Assembly: GCF_012516315.1 (NCBI RefSeq)
Contig: NZ_CP051185.1
Span: forward strand, 2,655,403-2,719,402
Direction of reading: 5' to 3'
DNA: 64,000 nucleotides
Source of the DNA: Limnospira fusiformis SAG 85.79
GTDB taxonomy: Bacteria > Cyanobacteriota > Cyanobacteriia > Cyanobacteriales > Microcoleaceae
Made by a program: the position numbers and the translations under genes. Every line of letters starts with the position of its first letter. The first letter of the stretch is position 1. The notes under the pieces are model-generated. The model did no database searches, was not told the DNA's origin, and worked only from the letters and a program-made list of their open reading frames with translations. Positions 46,876 through 55,502 of this stretch are shown here, in pieces.

Positions 46876-48333
46876 TTAATCTATCTGATAAATTACCCTA
46901 AGGAATAATTTAGCTTCAGGGCTGTCAATGTCAACCCCCAAGGCAGTTAACCTTTCCAGTGCTACATTTAACGGCACGGGTAATTTAGCTACTCCTTTTA
47001 AGACTTCTAAGGTAGCGTCAATCCCCTCCGTTTTGTATTTACTCTCATTGACGATTGCGCTATGCCCCATCATTCTAGCGCGTAACTCTACTGGTACTCC
47101 ATATTTTTCACCCAACAGGTTGTACAGCCTACGAAAAGCATATTTTTGAGTTACCGGACATCCCATAGCTTTAATATGTTTACTGAATGCTACATTAAAA
47201 CCCGCAGCTACAGTCCTAGGCTGGCTTCCCTCCTTCGGGGTATATTCTGGTAATATTGGTCGCTTTAATTCCAGAAAATTAAACATTTCGGGACTAGGGA
47301 TTGGCGCTATAACCCGTCCCCCAGTCTTAATACTTACTTTCCTTCCCTCTGTATCAGTAAAGTAAGTATAATCACCCAATACTAAGTAATTATCCTGATT
47401 ATCCGGGTCTGATAGCGCTTTGATGGTTACACCATCTTCTGTTGTATAGGGTTTGGTTAAGTTAACTGCAGCCGCTATCTCGGTAGGTCTTAATCCATAC
47501 ATTACCGCCATACCGGCAACCCATAGCCAACTGTGACGGACTTCGCTTATTCTATGGCTTTTAATGGTGTAGGCTTCCTGTTTGGCACTATACCACCAAT
47601 CTTTAAAGGCATCGATACCTATACGCTGCTTAACCGTAAATCGTGTTTGTTTGGGGTTAATAGGCTCTAATTGCTTTAGTAGGTGGTCCTTATTGGGTGA
47701 TTTTTTGGCAATGGCTTTCAGGATGTAGTAACGTTCTTTGAATGTTTTGGACCCTATCAGCTCCTCTCCATTCTGTAAGGGAGTGTACAGCATAACCTTG
47801 AAACTCTCCCAAGTAGGATAATCATCCCAATTGGGGAACTGTTCAAAAAATATCTGTTTGGTCCGATGGTATGACGATAAATCACTAACAATGTCGCGAG
47901 AACGTTTCCGTCCTGTATTGCGGTTGTACCCGGCAAAATACTCATCTTCCAGTTGTTGGAATATCTCTCGGTAGGTTATCAGATTATCCTCAATCTGATT
48001 TTTTCCTAGGATAGTCGTATCATACCAGTCCCAAAATTCACTAGCGTTACTGATAGTTCCCAGAGCCTCCGCCACTAACTTAGCTTTTTTAACTCCGTCT
48101 ATCACCCCTTGGGGAGTACACTCAAGATTGGCTGTTTTGGGTAGCCGTTTTCCGGTAGGTGGCTGCTTAAACTGCAATAGCAAATTATACCTAGTCCCGG
48201 ACTTTTGCAACTTGAGTGTCACCCCTTTGGGACACTCCCCCTTAAAGTCTTGATAGGCTTTCAGGAATCTATCGTAACTCTCGTCATAGTTGCCCTTTCC
48301 CCCTACGGTAGGGATGTTAGTGGCGTTACTCAT
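46876..48333 (-). CDS. Tyrosine recombinase (integrase) of the ssrA element, XisA/XisC-like
   Basis: 485 residues. The C-terminal catalytic part shows Arg282 in GLRPTEIAA, Tyr398-x-x-Arg401 in KYAFRRLYN, His424 in MMGHS and the nucleophile Tyr433 in ESKYK. The usual HxxR box is YxxR, as I recall for the Anabaena excision recombinases XisA and XisC. The N-terminal arm-binding part begins PKGVTLKLQKSGTRYNLLLQ. It should catalyse insertion at the ssrA 3' end and excision. ATG at 48333, next to attR. Intact, and flanked by inverted att arms. Confidence 0.85.
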   Translation of the reverse strand: MSNATNIPTVGGKGNYDESYDRFLKAYQDFKGECPKGVTLKLQKSGTRYNLLLQFKQPPTGKRLPKTANLECTPQGVIDGVKKAKLVAEALGTISNASEFWDWYDTTILGKNQIEDNLITYREIFQQLEDEYFAGYNRNTGRKRSRDIVSDLSSYHRTKQIFFEQFPNWDDYPTWESFKVMLYTPLQNGEELIGSKTFKERYYILKAIAKKSPNKDHLLKQLEPINPKQTRFTVKQRIGIDAFKDWWYSAKQEAYTIKSHRISEVRHSWLWVAGMAVMYGLRPTEIAAAVNLTKPYTTEDGVTIKALSDPDNQDNYLVLGDYTYFTDTEGRKVSIKTGGRVIAPIPSPEMFNFLELKRPILPEYTPKEGSQPRTVAAGFNVAFSKHIKAMGCPVTQKYAFRRLYNLLGEKYGVPVELRARMMGHSAIVNESKYKTEGIDATLEVLKGVAKLPVPLNVALERLTALGVDIDSPEAKLFLRVIYQID

Positions 48334-48352
48334 TTTTTACTCACTTGTTACT

Positions 48353-48446
48353 CTACTACGGTTTTGAGTAACACCTAAGTAACGGTAGAATAGGGGTTAT
48401 AGGCTATGTATCAGGTTCGATTCCCATATGCTCCATTTTCAGTAAA
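48353..48446 (+). repeat. 94-bp inverted attachment arm, right of the recombinase gene
   Basis: Includes the recombinase promoter-side arm and the attR core. Together with 46702-46795 it encloses only the recombinase gene, so the 1.56-kb centre is a candidate invertible segment. Confidence 0.85.
48414..48446 (+). repeat. attR core
   Basis: Exact copy of the attL core. After it the sequence (ATTTTATCCTGACTGCG) differs from the internal copies and presumably is the original chromosome downstream of ssrA. Confidence 0.9.
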
Positions 48447-48583
48447 ATTTTATCCTGACTGCGATAACCGGGAAAAACTTAACCCGGTTATCGCATTTTT
48501 AAAAACTATTTCACTATTTCCGGTTAACCTTAGCCAGAAGAGGCTTTTAGTGGAGAATAGGGGGGTCGAACCCACCATAAAAG

Positions 48584-48648
48584 CTATAACCCTTACTCTA
48601 CCGTCACACTGATGCACTCGAAAGCGATCGCATTATTAGGAGTGAGTG
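48584..48648 (+). repeat. Inverted arm repeat left of the second recombinase
   Basis: About 65 bp that pairs, with around ten mismatches, with the reverse complement of 50131-50195. Both contain CTATAACCC, CTACCGTCA, ATGCACTC and GCGATCGCA. To its left (48550-48573) lies TGGAGAATAGGGGGGTCGAA, whose reverse complement looks like the T-arm and acceptor end of a tRNA or tmRNA, i.e. a different att core. Confidence 0.7.
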
Positions 48649-48652
48649 TAAA

Positions 48653-50070
48653 ATGAGTACAAGTACAAACAGTACGCACAGCGGTATATATCAAGGTTTT
48701 CAAGATATCCTTGAGTTTTTCAACTTATCCCGCCAACAATGTCCCAAGGGTGTCAGGATTAAGCGCAATCGGGGGACAATCCAACTAGACATCACAAACG
48801 ACCCAGAAACTGGGGGACGTAAGCAACGGGGCTGTAATTGCCAATTTACTCCAGAGGGTATCCGCAAGGCTGTAGACAAGGCTTGGTTAGTCCATAAATC
48901 CCTTGATGGACAATTTCAGTCAGTATCTGAATGGCTGGACTGGTACAAGGCTACTATCCTTGATGAATCCAAAGTTCCCATGGAAAACGACTTAATCACC
49001 TATCGTCAAGTGTTTAAAGAAATGGAGGATGATTACTTTAATGGGGTACACAAGAACACTAAGCGGAAACGACTAAGCGGAAACGTTCCCGTGATCTGGC
49101 TAGTGACCAAAGTTCATTTAAACGCTGTTTTCTTACTGTGTTTAACAAAGTCACAGACTGGGATGTTTATGTGAGCTGGGAGGGTATAAAAGAAGCGTTA
49201 TATAGCCCGTTACAAGATGGCAGTAGTCCGGTAGGTCATAAAATATTCAAAGACAGATACTACCGACTCAGACAGGTAGCGGAACGTGCTCGATGCAAGA
49301 AAGCACTAGAGAAGATGGAAAAGATTGACCCTACCCAGACAGTATTTGCTGAATCCCAAAGTATAGACTTGGATACCTTGCTAGGCTTGCTAGACAAGGA
49401 ACGTAACACTGATTATGGACGGTTGACAGACAATAATGCTCGTGATGGTTGGTGTTGGGTGTCAGCAATGTGTGCTTTATATGGATTGAGACCATCAGAG
49501 ATTGCAGCAGGACAAAACTTAACCAAGGATATCACGGTTGACGGCATAACGTTCCCCGCGATAAGTGACTCCAATAACATTGAGTTAGTGTTAGTGATTG
49601 GTGAGTTTACTTGCTTTGGTAGTAGCACCAAAACAGGTCAAAGGTTAGCAATACCAATGTCAAAAGACAAGGCTTTGATTAACCGTCTAGGGATTCATAA
49701 CGTCTGTTTACCTATTACTGAACCTAAGAACCCAGCGGGCTTTAATCGTAACCACAGACAATGGTTAACTAACCATAATTGGGGATTCACCCAAGCATTA
49801 GCTTTCCGATATCTAGCCAACCAACTGGGAGAGATGAACGGGATACCACAGGAAATCAGGGCGCGTTCGTTTGGTCACTCGGTAACGGTTAATGACAGCA
49901 AGTACAAAAAACGTCGCCACCTTGCCACAGAGTTAGGTATCCTGACACGACATCAAAAGCAGCCATTACCGCTAGATATGGCAAAGCAAGCACTAACCAA
50001 TCATGGTATCAATCCAGACTTGCCAGAGATTAAGGCAATTCTTAGGGTAATATATCAGCTTGATGATTAA
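48653..50070 (+). pseudogene. Second XisA/XisC-like tyrosine recombinase, broken by a 14-bp duplication
   Basis: Homologous along its length to the recombinase at 46876-48333 (PKGVRIKRNRGTIQLDI, GLRPSEIAAG, RSFGHSVTVNDSKYK). The catalytic Arg, His and Tyr are still encoded; the HxxR/YxxR position reads LAFR. A direct duplication of ACTAAGCGGAAACG (49058-49071 and 49072-49085) adds 14 bp, so the frame leaves the protein after KNTKRKR and stops at 49174. The downstream frame continues the homology to 50070. Removing one copy restores about 467 residues. Confidence 0.85.
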
Positions 50071-50130
50071 CCCTCAATAAATCGACAACACAATACCCTC
50101 TAGGCTAAATACTTAGGTGCCTTCATTTGG

Positions 50131-50195
50131 CACTCACTCCTAAATGTGCGATCGCTTTTGAGTGCATTAGAATGACGGTAGAATAGGGGTTATAG
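50131..50195 (-). repeat. Inverted arm repeat right of the second recombinase
   Basis: Partner of 48584-48648. It ends in GGTAGAATAGGGGTTATAG, the same arm motif found beside the first recombinase, and is cut by the group II intron, which begins at the next base. Confidence 0.7.
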
Positions 50196-52731
50196 GTGCG
50201 AGACGTTTAGGAGTGAAATAGGGATGCAATGCCCGAAATAGCCTCCTAGTGGGACTTCCATCCCTTGGTGGAATATAAGGGATTCACATCCCTGACCATC
50301 CCATAACTGTTTATATGTCCCGATGCTTGGAGAAATCTGAGCAAGGCAGGGGACTCAAGGTCATAAACAAACTGAGAAATCAGGGAGTAGAGAGTAAAGG
50401 TGATAGCCACCCCCAGTTTCAGGATACACAACCTTGGGATTGAAGCGGGGAACGGAAGGCGTGAAGTAGAACCTACTACCAAATGCGACCACTGCCAACC
50501 ATCCATGACTAGGGAAACCGAATGTCTGGCTTGAACCATCGTAATTATACAGTAGCGAAATAGGTTGATACGCTGCGCTCAAAAGAGCAAGGGGAAAAGT
50601 AGAGTCTTCTATATGACATCTACACAGACCTTTAAAGTACCCCGGTGGAGAGGACAAGTCTAAAGATGGAATGCCCATATAAACGGAACGTTTTAAGTCC
50701 TCCTAGACTCTAATTATCTGGTCGAGATATTAGTAGGAATAAGTGTAACCGCAAGTCTTAGAGGATGTGAGATGTGACCAGAAGCCAACGCCTTATTGTA
50801 ATGATAAGGATATGCAGACGGGTCACGGTTTGATTGTAAAGAATAGAGTCTAGTAGGAGTTACTATGACGAAAGCGAGTTCAAAGAAAGGTTTTGAGAAA
50901 TCAAAGCCAATCAAGACGTGCGTTTGTATGGAAACAAATTCCCTGGGCAAAAGTTCAGAGAAAAGTTTTCAAGCTCCAAAAGAGGATATTTCAAGCAGCT
51001 AAGTCGGGACAAAATGCAAAGGTTAGAAGGTGGCAACGTCTATTGGTGAAATCATATTATGCCCGGCTCCTAGCAGTGCGGCGAGTAACCCAAGACAATC
51101 AAGGCAAGAAAACAGCCGGTGTTGATGGAATGAGAGCAATCTCACCAAGGCAAAGGTTTGAAATTGTTGAGAGCATTAAGGGAAATTTCAAAGCAAAACC
51201 ACTGCGACGGGTGTGGATTCCAAAACCTGGTAGGGATGAAAAACGCCCTCTAGGAATACCCACAATCCAAGATAGAGCCAGGCAAGCCTTGGTTAAGTCG
51301 GCACTCGAACCTGAATGGGAATCGAGATTTGAAAGCACAAGCTACGGGTTTAGACCGGGCAGGTCAGCCCACGACGCAATAACACGAATTTACCAGGGTA
51401 TCAACAAAAGTGAATATTACGTGTTAGATGCAGACATAGCAAAATGCTCTTACCGTGAACCATGAATACCTACTGACCCAAATTCATTGTCCAAGCAGTC
51501 TAAAGAGAGACCTGAAACAATGGCTCAAAGCGGGCGTGCTAGATAACGGTGTATTCGAGGATACAGAAGCAGGGACACCCCAAGGAGGGGTCATAAGTCC
51601 ACTCCTAGCCAACATCGCACTGGATGGCATGGTTAGGTTAATTGAAACAATGTATCCTAAAAAGAAAAACGTGGCTCAAGCCACAATAATCAGATACGCC
51701 GATGATTTTGTAGTAAGATCTCCATCACTAGAAATCATTGAACAGTGCAAAACTGCAATCTCCGAATGGTTAAAACCTGTAGGATTAGAGATTAAACCTG
51801 AAAAGACTCGAATCTGCCATACGCTCAAGCCTATTGAGTATGATGGTAAAACAGAAGAGCCCGGGTTCGATTTTCTGTGATTCAATATCAGGCAATATCC
51901 GGCAGGAAGATATAAATCTGGAAAAACAGGTGGGGCAGCAAGCCGATTAATCGGTCATAAAACCCACATTAAACCCAGCAGCAAAGCAGTTAAAGCCCAT
52001 ACAGAAGTGATTAAGGGTGTAATCAAACAACATAAAACCGCACCCCAATCAGCCCTGATTAGCAAACTAAACCCAATCATAAGGGGATGGTCGAACTACT
52101 ATTCAAGGGTAGTCTCAACAGAGACATTCGTTAAACTAGATAAGACAATCTGGTTAATGTTACGGGCATGGACAGTTTCAAGATGCGGAAAGGCAAGTCA
52201 TGAAAAGTTAAGAAACTACTTCCACAAGGGAACGGTTAAACTTAGCAATGGGAAAGAACGGCATGAAACTTGGCTATTCAAAGCAAAAGATGGATTTCAA
52301 CTATGGAAACATAGCTGGACCCTGATTGTCAGACACACCCTAGTGCGCCCCGACGCGACACCATACGACGGAAACTGGACTTACTGGGCAACCAGGAAAG
52401 GACAAGCAATCGACACGCCAACAAGGGTAGCTAAACTACTCAAAAAACAAAAAGGCAAATGCGCCTGGTGTGGACAATACTTTACCCCATCAGACTTAGT
52501 TGAAGTAGACCACATTATACCTCGAAACCACGGTGGAAAGGATGAATATAAGAATCTTCAACTACTGCACCGCCACTGTCACGATGATAAGACGGCGTTA
52601 GACAACGCCAACGCTGTATCCCTAACAATGGAGCAATCAGACTAGGAGCCGTATGATGGGAAACTATCACGTACGGTTTTGAATGGGAGGGGATGGAGGT
52701 GACTTCATTCTCGACCCCTAATCTATCCTGA
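50196..52731 (+). mobile_element. Group II intron with degenerate maturase ORF
   Basis: The 5' end GTGCGAGACG (50196) fits the group II GUGYG consensus. The 0.67-kb leader (50196-50864) should hold RNA domains I-III. Domain V is recognisable at about 52646-52680 (GAGCCGTATGATGGGAAACT onward), then a domain VI-like stem (GGGG...CCCC) before about 52730. The exact 3' splice point is uncertain by a few bases. The upstream exon sequence is the arm repeat of the second recombinase module. Transposition and splicing proteins would have to come from elsewhere. Confidence 0.8.
50865..52645 (+). pseudogene. Group II intron reverse transcriptase/maturase with HNH domain (three lesions)
   Basis: ATG at 50865 with Shine-Dalgarno TAGGAG starts MTKASSKKGFEKSKP, then the frame must shift to reach WKQIPWAKVQRKVFKLQ (first lesion, about 50905-50935). 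Reverse transcriptase blocks follow: VRRVTQDNQGKKTAGVDG, YGFRPGRSAHDA, AGTPQGGVISPLLANIALDG and the catalytic RYADDFVV. A second frameshift at about 51448-51462 follows DADIAKC (about two bases missing), and a TGA at 51878-51880 replaces Gly in DFL-G-FNIR. The maturase region (PIIRGWSNYYS) and a C-terminal HNH nuclease (CAWCGQYF, VEVDHIIPRNHGG, HRHCHD) complete it. Not functional as it stands. Confidence 0.85.
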
Positions 52732-52739
52732 TGACTTCA

Positions 52740-52859
52740 AGTCCCGGGTTCCGCATTGGGAAAGAAACCCGGTTTGGCTGGGGGAAGTTGGGTTACGCTG
52801 CGCTTCACCCAACCTACATACTGGGGGAAGTTGGGTTGCGCTGCGCTTCACCCAACCTA
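52740..52859. repeat. Dispersed hairpin repeats after the intron
   Basis: Two copies of a short imperfect palindromic repeat, core GAAGTTGGGTT..CGCTGCGC and TTCACCCAACCTAC, abut the 3' end of the first kinase gene. The same family recurs at 54720-55310, 57370-57415, 59300-59640 and 61495-61720. Confidence 0.8.
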
Positions 52860-54645
52860 CTAAAGCGCACAGGCAACCCGAAAACCGCAGCTGAAGTAGA
52901 GGAGGTCTGAGCCGCCCCTGTCGCGGTTGGCACAACGGCAGACTACTGGATTGAAGAGCCACGAACCGCCACGCAGCACCCTTCTTTCTTGGCTTTCCAA
53001 AAAGTTGACTAAATATTCAATAGGTTTTTGATAACGAATATCGTTGTCATAATCCCACACACCACCATCCGAAGGCGCACCATTGTAGCTATCATGCCAG
53101 GGGTCAGCGCACCATTCCGAAACATTTCCGTGGATATCATACAAGCCAAAGGCGTTGGCGTTTTGAAACTGACCGACGGGGGTGGTTTGTCCGCGGTAGG
53201 CTCCCAGGGGTCCTGAGCTATAGGTGTGGTTGCCATCGTAGTTGGCGAGGTCCGTCGTCAGGGTATCACCGACGTGAAAGGGGCTAGTGGTTCCGGCGCG
53301 GGCTGCATATTCCCACTCCGCTTCACTGGGTAATCGGTAGGGTTTGCCGATTCTCTTCGAGAGGCGATCGCACCACTCCATTACATCATACCATGCAACC
53401 GATTCAACGGGAAGATTTAATCCTTTAAAAGCTGAGGGGTCTGGGTTCAGGTCCCGTTGGAGTTTGGGGAAACTAGCCACTTGTCGCCATTGTGCTTGGG
53501 TAACGGGATATTTCCCCATGAGGAAGGGTTTAATCGTGACTTGGTGTTGGGGTCTTTCCTTATTTAGTGAACTTCCAGCTTCACCACTCGGCGCACCCAT
53601 TTTAAAGGTTCCCCCCGGAATTTTTACCATCTCCAGAGTCACCCCATTTCCCAGGTCTTCGATAATACATTCAGCCTGACCGCGACTGCGGTTAATTTCT
53701 TGTCCCTTTGAATTGACCGTAACGATGTCAAATTCAAACTTCTGGGTTGGGGGTTTTTGACCATCAGAAGATGGCTGTAAATCTTCCAAAACTTCGGCTA
53801 CAGATTGATAGCGTTTTTTAAAGACTGTCTCAACCAAACGGTCTAAGATTTTACCTAATTTATCACTCACCTGATTGCCATTTAAATGCTCACGCCACAC
53901 CCATTGTGCTTCTAAGGGGTCATATAAATTCGACGGACTCACTTGGGTTAGCAGGTATAAACAAGTCACCCCTAAACTATATAAATCACTCCCATATTGA
54001 GCTTTTCCCATAGCTTGTTCCGGGGCGCAATATGCCGCCGAACCGATAACCGTTCCGGTGACGCTAAGAGATGTGCGCTGCACCTGTTTAGATGCTCCAA
54101 AATCCACTAGGACTAACTTGTTATCACTGGCGCGTCTAATGATGTTTTCGGGTTTAATATCCCGGTAAATTACTTGATTTTGGTGAACGAAATCCACAAC
54201 TGGCAATAAATCCTCTAGCAGCGAAATGATTAGATTTTCGGTAAAAGCGCCTTGATTATCTAACTCCTGTTTTAGGGTGTTTCCGGCGATAAATTCCTGA
54301 ACTAAATATTGACGGCTATCAGCGGTAAAATAAGCCAAAAGTCCCGGGATTTGGGAATGTTTGCCGAGGAGTTCTAAACGTTGGGCTTCTTGGTCGAATA
54401 ATTGGGCGGCTTTTTCTAGGGTAGCGGTTCCTTGCGCCTGGGGAAGGAATTGCTTAATCACACAGGGAGGTTTTAGAAGGTTTGAAGTCATCGACGGCGA
54501 TAAATGTGCGTCCTAAGCCACCTTGTCCAAGGATGCTTTTAGCATAGTAGCGTTCTACCAGTCGGAGTTTACTACCACATTTTTGGCAAAACTGGCAACC
54601 TTTGGGGTTGCTGTGGAGGCAGTCTGGGTTCAGACATTGGCTCAT
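52860..54645 (-). pseudogene. Kinase-FGE fusion gene, copy 1 (frameshifted, degenerate kinase)
   Basis: Same architecture as copy 2. The zinc-ribbon start (MSQCLNPDC, ATG at 54645) and the glycine loop are in one frame; one extra T in GGAGGTTTTAGAAGG (about 54470-54475; copy 2 has GGTTTAG) shifts out before the ATP-binding Lys. The downstream frame is open from 54491 to the end. The catalytic motif reads YRDIKPEN where the other copies have HRDIKPEN, a second sign of decay of the kinase half. The FGE-like domain (GNVSEWCADPWH, VLRGGSW) and the variable end are intact. Confidence 0.85.
52887..52958 (-). other. DGR-type variable region, copy 1
   Basis: The 24 codons between RGGSW and GFRVAC. 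Protein LFNPVVCRCANRDRGG then SDLLYFSC. See copies 2-4: differences fall in the first two bases of NNC codons. Confidence 0.75.
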
Positions 54646-55502
54646 AATCAGGATGGTTATTGATACCTGATTCTACATTACCATAAATGCGGAAAATTAA
54701 CCGGCTTTTTCACAGAAACCCGGTTTCGCCGGGGGAAGTTTGGTTTCGCTGCGCTTCACCCAACCTACATACTACATTACCATAAATGCCGAAAATTAAC
54801 CCGCTTTTTCACAGAAACCTGATTGATCACGGCTGGGGAAGTTTGGTTTCGCTGCGCTTCACCCAACCTACATACTTCACCCAACCTACATACTACATTA
54901 CCATAAATGCCGAAAATTAACCCGCTTTTTCACAGAAACCTGATTGATCACGGCTGGGGAAGTTTGGTTTCGCTGCGCTTCACCCAACCTACATACTTCA
55001 CCCAACCTACATACTACATTACTATAAATGCCGAAAATTAACCCGCTTTTTCACAGAAACCCGGTTTCGCCGGGGGAAGTTTGGTTTCGCTGCGCTTCAC
55101 CCAACCTACATACTACATTACTATAAATGCCGAAAATTAACCCGCTTTTTCACAGAAACCCGGTTTCGCCGGGGGAAGTTTGGTTTCGCTGCGCTTCACC
55201 CAACCTACATACTACATTACTATAAATGACGAAAATTAACCCGCTTTTTCACAGAAACCCGGTTTCGCCGGGGGAAGTTTGGTTTCGCTGCGCTTCACCC
55301 AACCTACATTCTGAATAATCGGTAATTCGGGGCTGGACATCGTTGTTGTTTACACTCGGGCAATTTAAATTTAACATTTCTTTACACACAAATCCAGATT
55401 TATGGTGTAAAATTGGGGCAATATAAAAAATGGCTCGCTGCGATCGCTTAAAAGGCTAAATGGCTAGCAGGGTAAAGGGCAAAACCGCAAAAGCGCTAAG
55501 AG
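54646..55502. repeat. Tandem 100-120-bp noncoding repeats
   Basis: Six units from about 54672, 54773, 54893, 55013, 55113 and 55213. Each has CATTACCATAAATGC, GAAAATTAACC, GCTTTTTCACAGAAACC and the dispersed hairpin TTTCGCTGCGCTTCACCC. The first unit is the normal upstream region of a kinase gene; the same leader occurs once upstream of copies 2, 3 and 4. The array thus seems to be an amplified promoter/leader segment. 55320-55502 shows only AT-rich sequence and a GCGATCGC site, no gene. Confidence 0.8.

Larger units (their letters stand above)
30417..48446. mobile_element. 18.0-kb integrative, phage-like element in ssrA
   Basis: The element is bounded by an exact 33-bp direct repeat of the ssrA 3' end (30417-30449 and 48414-48446), the normal footprint of tyrosine-recombinase insertion into a tRNA-like gene. 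The recombinase gene is beside the right end. Inside, about 0.9-kb inverted repeats flank 14.5 kb of cargo: a leftward operon with replication/recombination-like genes (31304-35897), a leftward operon of large unknown proteins (36187-41070) and a rightward operon with a fibre-like protein (41145-45845). I see no terminase, portal or known capsid gene. It could be an unusual virus, a satellite or a plasmid-like element. Several genes carry single-base lesions. Confidence 0.85.

Noticed and set aside
30417-48446. Tectivirus-like (PRD1-type) genome suggested by inverted repeats and about 15-kb size
   Set aside because: No family B DNA polymerase, no recognisable A32-type packaging ATPase or double-jelly-roll protein; the inverted repeats include att sites, which points to a recombinase-based explanation.
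50865-52645. Reverse transcriptase as the driver of the variable kinase ends
   Set aside because: It has maturase and HNH regions and sits in a group II intron; it is also broken. DGR enzymes are smaller, lack these domains and lie near a template repeat, which is absent here.
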